NCBI GenBank assembly: GCA_016712045.1
Contig: JADJRV010000017.1
Location: forward strand, 1 to 64,000
Reading direction: 5' to 3'
Source: Chloracidobacterium sp.
Lineage (GTDB): Bacteria; Acidobacteriota; Blastocatellia; Pyrinomonadales; Pyrinomonadaceae
Length of the DNA stretch: 64,000 nt
The notes below the pieces were generated by a model. The model searched no databases. It saw nothing but the letters and a program-made list of their open reading frames with translations, and was not told where the DNA came from. Below are positions 1-8,493 of the stretch, piece after piece. The position numbers and the translations under genes were made by a program. The first letter of the stretch is position 1. Each line of letters opens with the position of its first letter.

Positions 1-72
1 ATAAACAACGGTTTATATGGCGTTGACGTGTGGTTTGATGGCGTGTATTATGTTCGGGAAAACGTGGATTAG
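1..72 (+). CDS. C-terminal end of a truncated upstream gene
   Basis: Frame 1 is open from the window edge to a TAG at 70-72 and encodes a 23-residue tail rich in Tyr, Val and Asp (ends VYYVRENVD). The stop lies 45 bp before the next gene, whose Shine-Dalgarno follows, so a co-directional upstream gene is plausible. The stretch is too short to assign a family, and it could be a chance open frame. Confidence 0.35.
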   Translation: MNNGLYGVDVWFDGVYYVRENVD

Positions 73-117
73 CCCGTGTTTCACTGATTATTAACAAAAC
101 ATCTAGGAGAAAATAAA

Positions 118-474
118 ATGGCCAATGTAAATGTTAAGAGGGTCAAGGAACAATGTGACGTAATGCAGGACGCGTGGTCCGAAGGTGCGAAGACCGTCGA
201 TTTTAACGGCATCACCCGGGTGAGTTTCAAAGCCGATATTGATGCCGCCGCCGTTGCGGATGATGAGATCGGCGATCTCGAGGCTCAGCTAAAGCTAAAA
301 CGCGAGGCTCGCGACGATATGTATGCTGCTCTGGACGAGAAACGCTCAAAAGTCGGCCAAGGCGTCGCCGGCAACGCCGACTACGGCGACGACAGCCCCC
401 TCTACGGAGCAATGGGCTTCGTCCGCAAATCCGAACGCAAATCCGGCCTCACCAAGAAAACGAAACAGTCTTAG
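118..474 (+). CDS. Small hypothetical protein, 118 aa
   Basis: This encodes a soluble 118-residue protein with no signal peptide or membrane segment. The middle (about residues 40-78) is Ala/Asp/Glu/Lys-rich and likely helical. The C-terminus holds a striking segment, DDSPLYGAMGFVRKSERKSG, of a kind I associate with small hypothetical proteins in other bacteria; I cannot name a function. The start is well supported by TAGGAG about 9 bp upstream of the ATG. A palindromic repeat follows the stop. It stands alone, with no operon partner visible downstream in the same transcription unit. Confidence 0.75.
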   Translation: MANVNVKRVKEQCDVMQDAWSEGAKTVDFNGITRVSFKADIDAAAVADDEIGDLEAQLKLKREARDDMYAALDEKRSKVGQGVAGNADYGDDSPLYGAMGFVRKSERKSGLTKKTKQS

Positions 475-495
475 TTTTCGTGATCGCTCTGAGAT

Positions 496-571
496 GCAGG
501 AGCCCGCGCGTGAGCAGGGGCTTAACACTCAACGTTGGATGTCAAGCCCTTGCTTACGCGCGGGCTTCTGC
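496..571. repeat. Interspersed palindromic repeat, copy A
   Basis: A long imperfect inverted repeat: the left arm starts GCAGGAGCCCGCGCGTGAGC and the right arm ends GCGCGGGCTTCTGC, with a loop that includes AACGTT. It belongs to the same family as the copies at 12219, 20744, 55883, 57241 and 62729. It lies between two co-directional genes. The A-run after the right arm means it is not a classical terminator for the plus strand. Confidence 0.8.
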
Positions 572-675
572 AAAAAAACGTCGTTGATAATAACGAAATT
601 CGTGTATTATCAACGACGTCGCATCTGCGGAAACAACCGGACGTGCTTGCACAAACATCTAAGAGTCAATCACTT

Positions 676-1299
676 ATGAAAATTCTTCTGCCGGGTATAA
701 TCCTTTTTCTAGCAGTTGGTGCGGCAAGTAGTCAGCCGCGGCTGACAAACGAAGAATACGCTATTTACAGCCTCGTTCTAACCGATTTTTTTCACAACTC
801 AAACCTCAAAAACCCCGAGAATCCTCAGACACATTTCTTGATTGCTTCTTACGCGGGCAAATTTGACTCGCTAACCGCCGACTCGGAGACGACGAGTCTG
901 GACCGAAGCTTCAACGATCGGAACAAAGTGCGAATTAGGTTGGAGCGGCGTTTCCCGGTGGCATTTTCTTACTCGATTGTGGACGAAAAAGAGATACTCA
1001 ACTGGGCTGGACAAGACGCAGCCGAATACGTTGCCAAGCAAGAACAGCGGCGCCGCGATGGCAAGCCACTTATCGCATCGACGTGCGGGGCAGGTTGGAA
1101 TAGGTTTTACGCACGTTTCCCGAAATCATTTGGCTACTATCGACTCTCGCGAATCGGCTTCAGCCGCAATCATCGCCAAGCTTATCTCGAAATCAAGGGC
1201 AAGGGTAGCACTTGGGACGAAGATGTTAACTATTGGCTGAAATGGACAAAACGAGGCTGGAAAATTCAAGATGCTGGTGGCGGATTTGGGATCTGTTGA
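676..1299 (+). CDS. Secreted hypothetical protein, 207 aa
   Basis: The chosen ATG at 676 begins a clean signal peptide (MKILLPGIILFLAVGAASSQ). The open frame extends upstream to 535, but that extension would run through the palindromic repeat and is not signal-like. The mature part is mixed alpha/beta and ends with a Trp-rich region (WLKWTKRGWKIQDAGG) reminiscent of small NTF2-like or DUF4440-like exported domains; this is only an impression. Two cysteines (one near the middle, one at the last residue) could form a disulfide. Its stop lies 4 bp from that of the convergent ferredoxin gene. No function is assigned. Confidence 0.7.
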   Translation: MKILLPGIILFLAVGAASSQPRLTNEEYAIYSLVLTDFFHNSNLKNPENPQTHFLIASYAGKFDSLTADSETTSLDRSFNDRNKVRIRLERRFPVAFSYSIVDEKEILNWAGQDAAEYVAKQEQRRRDGKPLIASTCGAGWNRFYARFPKSFGYYRLSRIGFSRNHRQAYLEIKGKGSTWDEDVNYWLKWTKRGWKIQDAGGGFGIC

Positions 1300-1303
1300 T
1301 CGT

Positions 1304-1705
1304 TCATATCTGCGGCTTCTCTAACTGAATCAACGCAAGTCTTTCAACAACATTCCCCTTCTCCAAATGCTCCTCAACGATCTCCGCCACATCCTCAGGC
1401 TGGACTTGGCCGTACATTGTGCCGTCGGGGTAGACCATGACGGCGGTGCCGATGGAGCAGAAGCCGATCGAGCCGCATTCGGTGAGGACGACTTCGCCCA
1501 TGGGGTTGCGGCCTTTTGTTTCTTTGCCCTGACGGATGCCTTTTTCGACGAGGATGCGGTCAAATTCGGCCATTACCTCTTTCCCGCCGACGGCCGCGCA
1601 CGATTTGCCCGTACAGACAAAAACCTGCCGCTTTATCGGTGCTTTGAGCATCGGTGCGAGTTTTTCGAGTTCAACACGATCTTTTATAAATTTTGGCTTG
1701 GCCAT
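1304..1705 (-). CDS. Thioredoxin-like [2Fe-2S] ferredoxin, 133 aa
   Basis: This is a small electron-transfer protein of the thioredoxin-fold 2Fe-2S family (related to NuoE/HoxE subunits and Clostridium pasteurianum-type 2Fe-2S ferredoxin). The visible ligands are Cys in VCTGKSCAA (about residues 31 and 36) and in TECGSIGFCS (about 77 and 82), a spacing typical of that family. The C-terminal segment VYPDGTMYGQVQPEDVAEIV also matches stand-alone members. There is no signal peptide, so it is cytoplasmic. It is a single gene, convergent with the upstream secreted protein and divergent from the FHA protease. Its redox partner is not evident from the neighbours. Confidence 0.85.
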   Translation of the reverse strand: MAKPKFIKDRVELEKLAPMLKAPIKRQVFVCTGKSCAAVGGKEVMAEFDRILVEKGIRQGKETKGRNPMGEVVLTECGSIGFCSIGTAVMVYPDGTMYGQVQPEDVAEIVEEHLEKGNVVERLALIQLEKPQI

Positions 1706-1745
1706 ATCAATTAAATATAGTTTAATACGCTAGCTTTTTGGTATG

Positions 1746-1785
1746 CTAATCACGGTTCACTGTTCGTTATTAACTATTCACTATC
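1746..1785. repeat. Heptamer-type tandem repeat before the FHA-protease gene
   Basis: A degenerate run of about five 7-bp units of the ACTATTC/GGTTCAC type ends right at the ATG at 1787. It takes the place where a Shine-Dalgarno would be expected. It belongs to the same repeat class as the arrays at 9466, 12160, 16384, 32923, 49694, 50385 and 57380. Confidence 0.55.
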
Positions 1786-1786
1786 C

Positions 1787-3430
1787 ATGGCAGTCGGTAT
1801 TATCATCCACATCACGGTCGGCCTTGAGAAACGCACCGAATTCTTTTCACAGGAACGTATTCGTATCGGCTCGGACGAAAACTCCGACCTGCAGATACAT
1901 ACGCCCGGTAAAGACGGTACGGGGGCGTGGTTTGACCTTGAAAACGCTGACGGAGTGTATCGCATCGTCGATTTTAACGCCGAGCTTGACCTGCGGATCA
2001 ACGACAAACCGATCCGCCGATTTATCGCGATCACTGATGGCGATGTGATCGCGGTCGATGATTCGGATATTTCGTTTGCTTTCTTTTCGCTTGAGACCAA
2101 ATCTTCGCTGATAACGACGAATCGCGAACAGCCCCAGATCTCGCGTTTTATCGAAGATGCCGCATTAGAGTCAGCCTCATCGGCCAAACGCGACGACGCA
2201 AAAGCTTTCCTACGCGAATTCGTCCGCGAGCTGTCACGCGAGATCTCGCTGACCACAAAGCTCATCGCTCTCGTGCTCATCGCAGCGTTTATCACTGGCA
2301 TTTTGTACATCGGGTTTGCGGTTAACTCAGAATTGCGTCAGAGCCGTAAACAATCTGAGGAACAAGCCAGCGTCATCAAACGGCTCGAGGATAAGCTTGG
2401 CCAGACGAGCGACCAGATCGGCGAGCTTGATAAGACCAACAAAGACCTGATGAAAACCGTCTCGCTCGCGCCAAATCTGCGTGTCGAGTACGGAGGGGCG
2501 ATCTGTCTGATCGTCGGCGTCTATGATCTGGTCGACAAACGCAGCGGCAAGGTTCTCCGTTACGCTGACCCGCAAAGCTTCCGCCCCAACCCTTACGAAC
2601 CGACACAATCCGAAGATCCCGGCCGTCCCGAGATGCCGCCACAGATCGGCCTGACGACCGAGGGCAACGGAGCGACGGTCGAATACGATTTTATCGGCAC
2701 GGGCTTTCACGTCGGCGGCGGATATATCGTGACGAATCGCCACGTCGTCCGGCCGTGGGAGGAGGACGATCAGGTCAAACAAATGATGCGTGCCGCCAAT
2801 GGCCAGGCACGGCTTAAACGGCTTGTCATATATTTCCCCAATTTTGCTCAGCCATTTCCGCTGCGCGTCAGACAACTCGGCACACACGAAGACATCGCAA
2901 TTGCCGTCATCGACCCCGCGATGCTGCCGGCCGAGATCCCGACCATTCCGCTCGATCTTGATTCGGAATCCGCTGCCGTGGGTAAAACCGTCGTCACGAT
3001 GGGATATCCGAGCGGGCCGGATCGTCTGCTTGCGATGGTCGATGACGACGAAGCAAAATCCATCAACCAGCGTTTTGGCAACTCACGCCAAAACCTGATC
3101 AATTTCCTCGCCCAGTCTCAAAAGATCGTCCCGCTCACCACGCAAGGCGCGATCACCGACCTCGACGCAAAACGCATCGTCCACGATGCCAAAACCGCCG
3201 AGGGCGGCTCAGGAGCGCCGCTCTTTGGCCAAGCCGGTAAGGTAATTGGTGTTAATTTTGGTGTCTTTACCGAGAATACAGCCGCAAATATGGCAGTCCC
3301 CGTAAGGTTTGCTCTCGAACTATTAAAGAAAGCCGGATGGCAATCACCTGAAGAATTGCAGAAAGACCCGGAGAAACAAGCTCAGGTCGCATCAACCGAC
3401 ACGAATACAAACACCGCAGCGAAAAATTAA
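1787..3430 (+). CDS. FHA domain-coiled coil-trypsin-like membrane protease
   Basis: A 547-residue protein. The N-terminal part (about 1-105) looks like an FHA phosphothreonine-recognition domain (RIRIGSDENSDLQI, followed by the beta strands typical of the fold). One membrane helix lies at about 166-186 (LIALVLIAAFITGILYIGF), then a coiled coil (about 188-230), then a chymotrypsin/Do-like protease domain. The triad is visible as His319 (TNRHVV), Asp369 (HEDIAIAV) and Ser475 (GGSGAPLF). Inferred topology: FHA in the cytoplasm and protease in the periplasm, so phospho-signalling inside could be coupled to proteolysis outside. No PDZ domain is seen, unlike DegP. The start has no Shine-Dalgarno because a heptamer repeat abuts it; the FHA domain supports this start. 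Confidence 0.88.
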   Translation: MAVGIIIHITVGLEKRTEFFSQERIRIGSDENSDLQIHTPGKDGTGAWFDLENADGVYRIVDFNAELDLRINDKPIRRFIAITDGDVIAVDDSDISFAFFSLETKSSLITTNREQPQISRFIEDAALESASSAKRDDAKAFLREFVRELSREISLTTKLIALVLIAAFITGILYIGFAVNSELRQSRKQSEEQASVIKRLEDKLGQTSDQIGELDKTNKDLMKTVSLAPNLRVEYGGAICLIVGVYDLVDKRSGKVLRYADPQSFRPNPYEPTQSEDPGRPEMPPQIGLTTEGNGATVEYDFIGTGFHVGGGYIVTNRHVVRPWEEDDQVKQMMRAANGQARLKRLVIYFPNFAQPFPLRVRQLGTHEDIAIAVIDPAMLPAEIPTIPLDLDSESAAVGKTVVTMGYPSGPDRLLAMVDDDEAKSINQRFGNSRQNLINFLAQSQKIVPLTTQGAITDLDAKRIVHDAKTAEGGSGAPLFGQAGKVIGVNFGVFTENTAANMAVPVRFALELLKKAGWQSPEELQKDPEKQAQVASTDTNTNTAAKN

Positions 3431-3489
3431 CTAACCTTCGTCTTCGGCAACCGGCTGATTGCGAGCATTTATCGTCGTCTGCTCAGCCA

Positions 3490-4677
3490 TCAGCATTTTT
3501 CACCGACGTTCTCGTCCGTAATTTCGTGGTCAGTGACCTTAGGCTTTGGCAGAAACAGACAGATAAACAGCGCGAGCACGCTGACAAACGCCACGACCCA
3601 AAACACCGGATGGATCGCCGCCGCCATCGCGTCTTGTAATATTGGCAAGATGCCTGCAGGGAGAGCTGCTTTTGCGCTTGGTTCGATCAGGGCGTTTGGA
3701 TTTGAAGCGAGACTTGTTGCTTGTTCGACCGATAGAACGCTGCCCGTGCCCGCTGCCTTTATTAGTTGGCTCGACAGTCCTGATGTCAGAACCGAACCCA
3801 TGATCGCAACACCAAGAGCTCCGCCGATCGCCCTCGAAAACTGGTTTAGCGACGTCGCAACCCCAAGCTGCGGCCGCTCGACCGCTTGCTGTACAGCGAC
3901 CAAAAGCGTTAGCATCGTCAGGCCGAGCCCTGCACCGATGAGCACTAGTTCAACATAGAGCCACACCACCGGCGTCTGGCGCTGAAAATTAGACAGCAGC
4001 ACAAACCCGACCGTCATCAGGATAAATCCCGCGATCGCGATGATGCGATAGCCGACTCTAAGCATCAGCCGTCCGACCAGTATCGACATCAAAACCCAGC
4101 TCAACATCAGCGGCGTCAGCAGCGATCCTGCCTGCGTCGCGGTCATTCCCAAAGCTCCCTGAGCAAACAGAGGGATGTACGAGATGCCGCCAAACATCGC
4201 GATACCAGCGAAAAAGCCGGCCGATGTCGCGACTGTGATCGTCCTGTTACGAAACAGATGAAACGGTATGATCGGATCTTTTGCCCGTGTCTCGATAAAT
4301 ATGAACAGGATCAAAAAGACCGCACTCGCCCCCAAAAGCCATAAATTATCCGGTGCGAACACAGTAGCGAGCGACTTTCCGCCCTCGACCAAAGCGAGCA
4401 TCAATATACTGATCGACAACATCAATGTGGCGGCTCCGAGATAATCGACACTTGGCTTTTCAGTTCGTTTTGGTTCTTTGAGAGCAAACCCGATCACGAT
4501 CGCGGCAGCGATGCCTATCGGTACATTGATAAAGAAAACCCATCGCCACGACAGTTGGTCGGTAATAAAACCACCGATCACGGGGCCTATAATGCTTGAC
4601 AATCCCCAAACGCCGCTAAAATACGCCTGCATCTTTGCCCGCTCTTTTAGCGTAAAGCTATCACCGATGATCGTCAT
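3490..4677 (-). CDS. DHA2/EmrB-type MFS drug exporter, C-terminal fragment
   Basis: This is the distal part of a 14-TM major facilitator of the DHA2 (EmrB/QacA) drug:proton antiporter family, beginning at MTIIGDSFTLKERAKMQ. The whole frame is hydrophobic helices, with the family signature around GPVIGGFITDQLSWRWVFFI. It is separated from its N-terminal part (4661-5080) by one extra G in the run of four C/G bases at 4708-4711. Removing it restores RTVQGLGAGALIPLGMTIIG, the normal motif C region. Together the two parts give about 530 residues, the normal family length. As sequenced, the gene could not make a full transporter. Confidence 0.88.
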   Translation of the reverse strand: MTIIGDSFTLKERAKMQAYFSGVWGLSSIIGPVIGGFITDQLSWRWVFFINVPIGIAAAIVIGFALKEPKRTEKPSVDYLGAATLMLSISILMLALVEGGKSLATVFAPDNLWLLGASAVFLILFIFIETRAKDPIIPFHLFRNRTITVATSAGFFAGIAMFGGISYIPLFAQGALGMTATQAGSLLTPLMLSWVLMSILVGRLMLRVGYRIIAIAGFILMTVGFVLLSNFQRQTPVVWLYVELVLIGAGLGLTMLTLLVAVQQAVERPQLGVATSLNQFSRAIGGALGVAIMGSVLTSGLSSQLIKAAGTGSVLSVEQATSLASNPNALIEPSAKAALPAGILPILQDAMAAAIHPVFWVVAFVSVLALFICLFLPKPKVTDHEITDENVGEKC

Positions 4678-5080
4678 CCCGAGCGGTATCAGAGCACCGG
4701 CTCCGAGCCCCTTGTACCGTGCGAAAAACGATCAACTGCTCCATCGTGGTCGCGAGACCGGAAAGTAGCGTTCCGAGCAGAAAAACGCTGATGCCGATCT
4801 GATAAAGTAGCCGCCGGCCGTAGAGGTCTGAAAGTTTTCCCCAAACCGGCACCGTGACGGTCGAGGTAACAAGATATGCCGAAAAAACCCAGCTGTAATG
4901 ATTGATGCCGCCAAGGCTCGCGATGACCGTCGGCATTGCCGTGCCGACAACTGTTGCCTCAAGCGCGGCGATCGCCATGCCCGTCATTACGCCGATCACA
5001 ACCGCCCAGCGTCGGCCGTCCGACATCTCCAAACGCGGCGTATCGACCGCTGTGGGCTGTGTTTCGGCATCTGCTTTCAT
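4661..5080 (-). CDS. DHA2/EmrB-type MFS drug exporter, N-terminal fragment
   Basis: The N-terminal third of the exporter at 3490-4677 contains the first three to four membrane helices and the motif A-like loop GKLSDLYGRR (typical of MFS cytoplasmic loop 2-3). It runs off frame after RTVQG into a short basic nonsense tail. The change is a +1 base in CCCC at 4708-4711. No regulator (TetR/MarR) or HlyD-type adaptor gene is adjacent, so the substrate cannot be suggested from context. Confidence 0.85.
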   Translation of the reverse strand: MKADAETQPTAVDTPRLEMSDGRRWAVVIGVMTGMAIAALEATVVGTAMPTVIASLGGINHYSWVFSAYLVTSTVTVPVWGKLSDLYGRRLLYQIGISVFLLGTLLSGLATTMEQLIVFRTVQGARSRCSDTARDDDHR

Positions 5081-5126
5081 ACAACTATATTAGGGGTTCG
5101 AGTGCGGGAGGCAAAGTGATGGAGTT

Positions 5127-5999
5127 TTAGGCAAACTTTTCGCGGTCTTTTTCGCCAAGTTCGGCGATCTTTGCCATTAGGTGGTCGGACAGCTCTTTGT
5201 GCGTCCGCAGACGGTCGCCCTTGTCATAAAATTCCTGCAGCTCGATCGGCTCGCCAAACCAGATGCGGATCTTTGGCCCACCCGTCCAGTTGCCCATGAT
5301 CTGCTTTGGCAGATCGTTGCCAAGACCGGCTATAAAAACCGGTATCACTTGCGGATGAGCGGAATAAATGACCTTACCGATACCGGGCTGTGCCGGCAGT
5401 ATCGAATACGGATCCTCCGAAAAATTACGTTTCCCCTCAGGGTGAAAACCAATGATATGTCCGCGTCCCTCAGCACATAGCTGCACTAACCGCCGCATCG
5501 AAAACTTGTCAAATTCCCTCTTTCTCGCCTCGCGTGCCTCACGAAAAAACGGCGGGAACATCGAAAACCAGCCCATCACCAAATTGACGAACCACCCAAG
5601 CGGATTGTCGTAAAAAAACTTGCCCCGCACCGGAAAATACAGCTCCATCGGCCGCTTTGTCCGGCGGAAAAGTACGCTCGACACGGTGTACATATCAAAG
5701 AAAGAGCGGTGATTTGCGACCAGCACGAGCGGCGTATCGACATCAGTATTTTCGACATTTTCGATGCCGAAAACGTTCATCAGATTGTAAGTCGCTAGGT
5801 AGATCCAAAGAGAGCCGATGTGCCGCTGCCCAAACGTCATCAGCCGTTTAGCAACCCCCAGATTCATCCAATGCGTCAGCCAAAACCCAATGCGTTCCGT
5901 GCGGCCCAGCACACTGATCTCATTGGGGGCGGGAACAAGCGGAGCAACTTGTTTTACGGCTGGCGTATTCTTGGATGTTTTGGTCAGGTCTTCGGTCAT
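5127..5999 (-). CDS. PlsC-like 1-acyl-glycerol-3-phosphate acyltransferase
   Basis: A membrane-associated acyltransferase of the PlsC/LPLAT family that transfers an acyl chain to a lysophospholipid or related acceptor. The catalytic NHxxxxD motif is seen as ANHRSFFD and the glycerophosphate-binding EGxR motif as HPEGKRN, at normal separation. The ATG at 5999 (MTEDLTK) is preferred to the upstream 6023 ATG, which would add a Cys-containing, poorly conserved-looking extension; neither has a clear Shine-Dalgarno. About 290 residues is normal length. It is a single gene, head-to-head with the metalloprotease gene. A second PlsC domain occurs in the fusion protein at 24099-26864. Confidence 0.85.
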   Translation of the reverse strand: MTEDLTKTSKNTPAVKQVAPLVPAPNEISVLGRTERIGFWLTHWMNLGVAKRLMTFGQRHIGSLWIYLATYNLMNVFGIENVENTDVDTPLVLVANHRSFFDMYTVSSVLFRRTKRPMELYFPVRGKFFYDNPLGWFVNLVMGWFSMFPPFFREAREARKREFDKFSMRRLVQLCAEGRGHIIGFHPEGKRNFSEDPYSILPAQPGIGKVIYSAHPQVIPVFIAGLGNDLPKQIMGNWTGGPKIRIWFGEPIELQEFYDKGDRLRTHKELSDHLMAKIAELGEKDREKFA

Positions 6000-6047
6000 T
6001 TTGCAAAAAATAGATATTAACATTTTTGCAAGATTTCGGCTCAGGCG

Positions 6048-6097
6048 GCTCTTGTGCTACTACTGCAGAGCGTAGTGTTTTAGGGTTCGACAAGAGC
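6048..6097. other. Possible two-stem RNA structure in a divergent leader
   Basis: GCTCTTGT (6048-6055) and ACAAGAGC (6090-6097) form a perfect 8-bp outer stem. Inside it, ACTAC (6059-6063) pairs with GTAGT (6072-6076) around an 8-nt loop. It lies in the 150-bp spacer between the divergent acyltransferase and metalloprotease genes, about 50 bp before the ATG at 6150. It matches no riboswitch class known to me and could be a protein-binding inverted repeat. Confidence 0.35.
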
Positions 6098-6149
6098 AAT
6101 CGTCAGCAGGTAACATTAATAAGCAAATTTTAACAAGCAGGAGTATTAG

Positions 6150-6641
6150 ATGTACCAACCAAAGTTCCCCTCTTTCGCAATCGTTGCTTTCACGATCGTC
6201 ACGTTCACCGCGTTGAATATTTCAGCAGCAGACGAGGGGATTTGGACTCGAGTCGATTCCGGGAACCTCCGCAAAAGTGCAGTCGAACGAACCACCACGC
6301 CTGAAAGATTTGCCGCCTTCTCACTGAACAAAGAGACCCTCCGTCAGTTGCTTGATAAAGCACCCGAAGAGTTTACAGGCGGCGGGGATCTGATCCTGTC
6401 GCTGCCGATGCCGGATGGCACATTGGCACGGTTCGCGGTCGAGCATTCGCTGGTTGTCGAACCCGGACTTCTTAAAAAATTCCCCGAGCTTGGTGCAACA
6501 TACCGCGGCCAAGGCATCGACGATCCGACCGCGACGGTCCGCTTTGACCTGCTGCCAAGCGGCTTTCACGCGTACATCCTTTCATCCACCGGTACCACTG
6601 TCGTCGATCCATTTTCGCCAATTTGCCGGACGTTTACATGA
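6150..6641 (+). CDS. Reprolysin-like secreted metalloprotease, N-terminal fragment
   Basis: This is the first of three overlapping frames that together encode one secreted protein of about 780 residues (6150-8493). It carries a signal peptide (MYQPKFPSFAIVAFTIVTFT...) and the prodomain-like region (LNKETLRQLLDKAPEEF, then a segment like those in bacterial M12B-like proteases). A good Shine-Dalgarno, GCAGGAG, precedes the ATG. The frame is lost after VVDPF; adding one T to TTTT at 6612-6615 would restore FANLPDVYMSYFKSD in the next fragment. The frameshift lies in a homopolymer, so it may be a sequence error. Confidence 0.75.
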   Translation: MYQPKFPSFAIVAFTIVTFTALNISAADEGIWTRVDSGNLRKSAVERTTTPERFAAFSLNKETLRQLLDKAPEEFTGGGDLILSLPMPDGTLARFAVEHSLVVEPGLLKKFPELGATYRGQGIDDPTATVRFDLLPSGFHAYILSSTGTTVVDPFSPICRTFT

Positions 6642-6865
6642 GCTATTTCAAATCCGATGCCCGCAACACCGAAGAATTCACCTGTGAAGTCGACAGCAAT
6701 GGCTTTGGATCAATATCAGAAGTAAAGTCGGCAAAAAGAGAGGAAAAGTTTGTTCCAGTAGCCGCTCCCGATGTGTCATCCGGGACGCAGTTGCGCACCT
6801 ACAGGCTGGCTCTTGCGGGTAATTGGGAATATTGCAACGCAGCTCGGGCGGCACTAATACCGTAG
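6623..6865 (+). CDS. Reprolysin-like metalloprotease, middle fragment
   Basis: This bridges the N-terminal and catalytic fragments (PDVYMSYFKSD through QLRTYRLALAGNWEYC). The segment RTYRLALA is the usual entry to the catalytic domain in this family. A second apparent 1-base deletion between about 6836 and 6850 moves the reading frame to that of 6823-8493. It is not an independent gene. Confidence 0.65.
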   Translation: MPDVYMSYFKSDARNTEEFTCEVDSNGFGSISEVKSAKREEKFVPVAAPDVSSGTQLRTYRLALAGNWEYCNAARAALIP

Positions 6866-8493
6866 CAAACTGTCTTGCTGCCCAAGTTGTGATCATGAAT
6901 CGCGTCAACGGAGTTTATGAGAAGGATCTGTCGATGCGGATGATAATGGTAGGGAATAACAATCTAGTCGTTTATGCCGGCGACCAGCTTTGTGGCGGCG
7001 TCCCTTGTACGTCGGCCAACGACCCGTATTCTAATGGAACAGGAGCCTTGAGTCAGAATACCCCAAATCTCAACACCGTCATTGGCTCTGGGAATTACGA
7101 TATTGGCCATGTATTTACCACTGGCAGCGGCGGCGTTGCTCAGTTAGGCGTACCTTGTGGTGGTAGCAAGGGTGCTGGTACTACAGGACGAGCTGTTCCC
7201 ATCGGCGATCCGTTTTCGATCGACTATGTCGCCCATGAGATGGGGCATCAGTGGGGCGGAAATCATACTTTCAACGGTGCGGTTGGGAGCTGTTCAAGTT
7301 CAAACCGCAACGCGTCAACTTCGTATGAACCAGGCAGCGGCATCACAATAATGGCCTATGCCGGCATCTGCGGCACTCAGGACCTGGCTCAAAATAGTAT
7401 TGATACTTTTCATGTCCGCAGCTTAGAAGAGATCGTCGCGTACAGCCAAACAGGTACGGGCAACAACTGTGCAGCAACGACACCGACGGGTAATACTCCG
7501 CCATCGGTTACCGGTCCGGGCAATTTTACGATACCGGTCCAAACACCGTTCGCTCTAACAGCAAGTGCGACAGATCCAAATGGCGACACGATGACCTACG
7601 ATTGGCAGCAATATAACACCGGAGGCTCTACGGGTACTTCCGCAGTTCCAAATTCCGATGGCGACGGCACGGCACGTCCAATTTTCCGGCCGTATTTACC
7701 ATCGACCAGCGGCACTCGATATTTCCCTTCGCTGACATATATTCTCAACAACGCCAACGTACCGCCGTCAACATATGACTGTGGGGGCAGGGCGACGCCG
7801 TGTCTGACCGGCGAGCTAATGTCGTCGATGAACCGGACGATGAATTTTCAGGTTGTTGTGCGCGACAACCGTGCAGCCGGTGGCGGCATAAACACGGCGA
7901 CATCACAGGTGACGGTCAGTTCTCTCGCCGGGCCCTTCAGCGTCACGGCCCCAAATACGGCAGTCAGTTATACCGGCGGTACATCGCAAACCGTTACTTG
8001 GAATGTTGCAAACAGTAACCTGTCGCCGGTAAACGCGGCAAATGTGGACATTCTGCTATCCACCGATGGCGGTCTTACGTTTCCGACGGTTCTGCTCGCT
8101 GCGACGCCAAACGACGGTACCCAATCAGTAACAATACCTAACGTTGCGACCGCCACCGCGCGAATCATGGTAAAAGGAACCGGGAATATCTTTTTCGATG
8201 TCTCGAATTCAAACTTTACGATCACGGCATCAAGCTTTAACGTGTCGGGGCGGGTTTTCGGGGTTGGAAATCGCGGTGTTCGAGGGGCGAGAGTTACACT
8301 TACACCCCAGACCGGATCGCCGATCGTTGTATTTACAAACACTTTTGGCCAATACAGTGCCGCAAATGTTCCGAGCGGAAACTATACGATCACAGCGGCC
8401 GGTAGACGATTTACCTACGCCCCGCAAAATCAGACGGTCGGCAACGATCTCGTCGGCATTGACGGTGGAGGCTCTTTCACCGGCTTTATTTAA
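6823..8493 (+). CDS. Reprolysin-like metalloprotease, catalytic and C-terminal fragment
   Basis: The zinc-binding site VAHEMGHQWGGNHTF (HExxHxxGxxH) and a downstream Met-turn candidate (ITIMAYAGICG) mark a metzincin of the M12B/reprolysin type. The region after the catalytic domain resembles cadherin/Ig-like repeats (TPPSVTGPGNFTIPVQ...). The last 75 residues look like a carboxypeptidase regulatory-like (CarboxypepD_reg) beta-sandwich (FNVSGRVFGVGNRGVRGARV). There are many paired cysteines, as expected for a secreted enzyme. The apparent TTG start at 6823 is only where the frame opens; the true start is at 6150. The stop overlaps that of convergent metH by 4 bp. Confidence 0.85.
   Translation: MGILQRSSGGTNTVANCLAAQVVIMNRVNGVYEKDLSMRMIMVGNNNLVVYAGDQLCGGVPCTSANDPYSNGTGALSQNTPNLNTVIGSGNYDIGHVFTTGSGGVAQLGVPCGGSKGAGTTGRAVPIGDPFSIDYVAHEMGHQWGGNHTFNGAVGSCSSSNRNASTSYEPGSGITIMAYAGICGTQDLAQNSIDTFHVRSLEEIVAYSQTGTGNNCAATTPTGNTPPSVTGPGNFTIPVQTPFALTASATDPNGDTMTYDWQQYNTGGSTGTSAVPNSDGDGTARPIFRPYLPSTSGTRYFPSLTYILNNANVPPSTYDCGGRATPCLTGELMSSMNRTMNFQVVVRDNRAAGGGINTATSQVTVSSLAGPFSVTAPNTAVSYTGGTSQTVTWNVANSNLSPVNAANVDILLSTDGGLTFPTVLLAATPNDGTQSVTIPNVATATARIMVKGTGNIFFDVSNSNFTITASSFNVSGRVFGVGNRGVRGARVTLTPQTGSPIVVFTNTFGQYSAANVPSGNYTITAAGRRFTYAPQNQTVGNDLVGIDGGGSFTGFI

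Noticed and set aside
496..578. Palindrome copy A as a plus-strand terminator
   Set aside because: The right arm is followed by A-residues, not T, so it lacks a U-tract on the plus strand.
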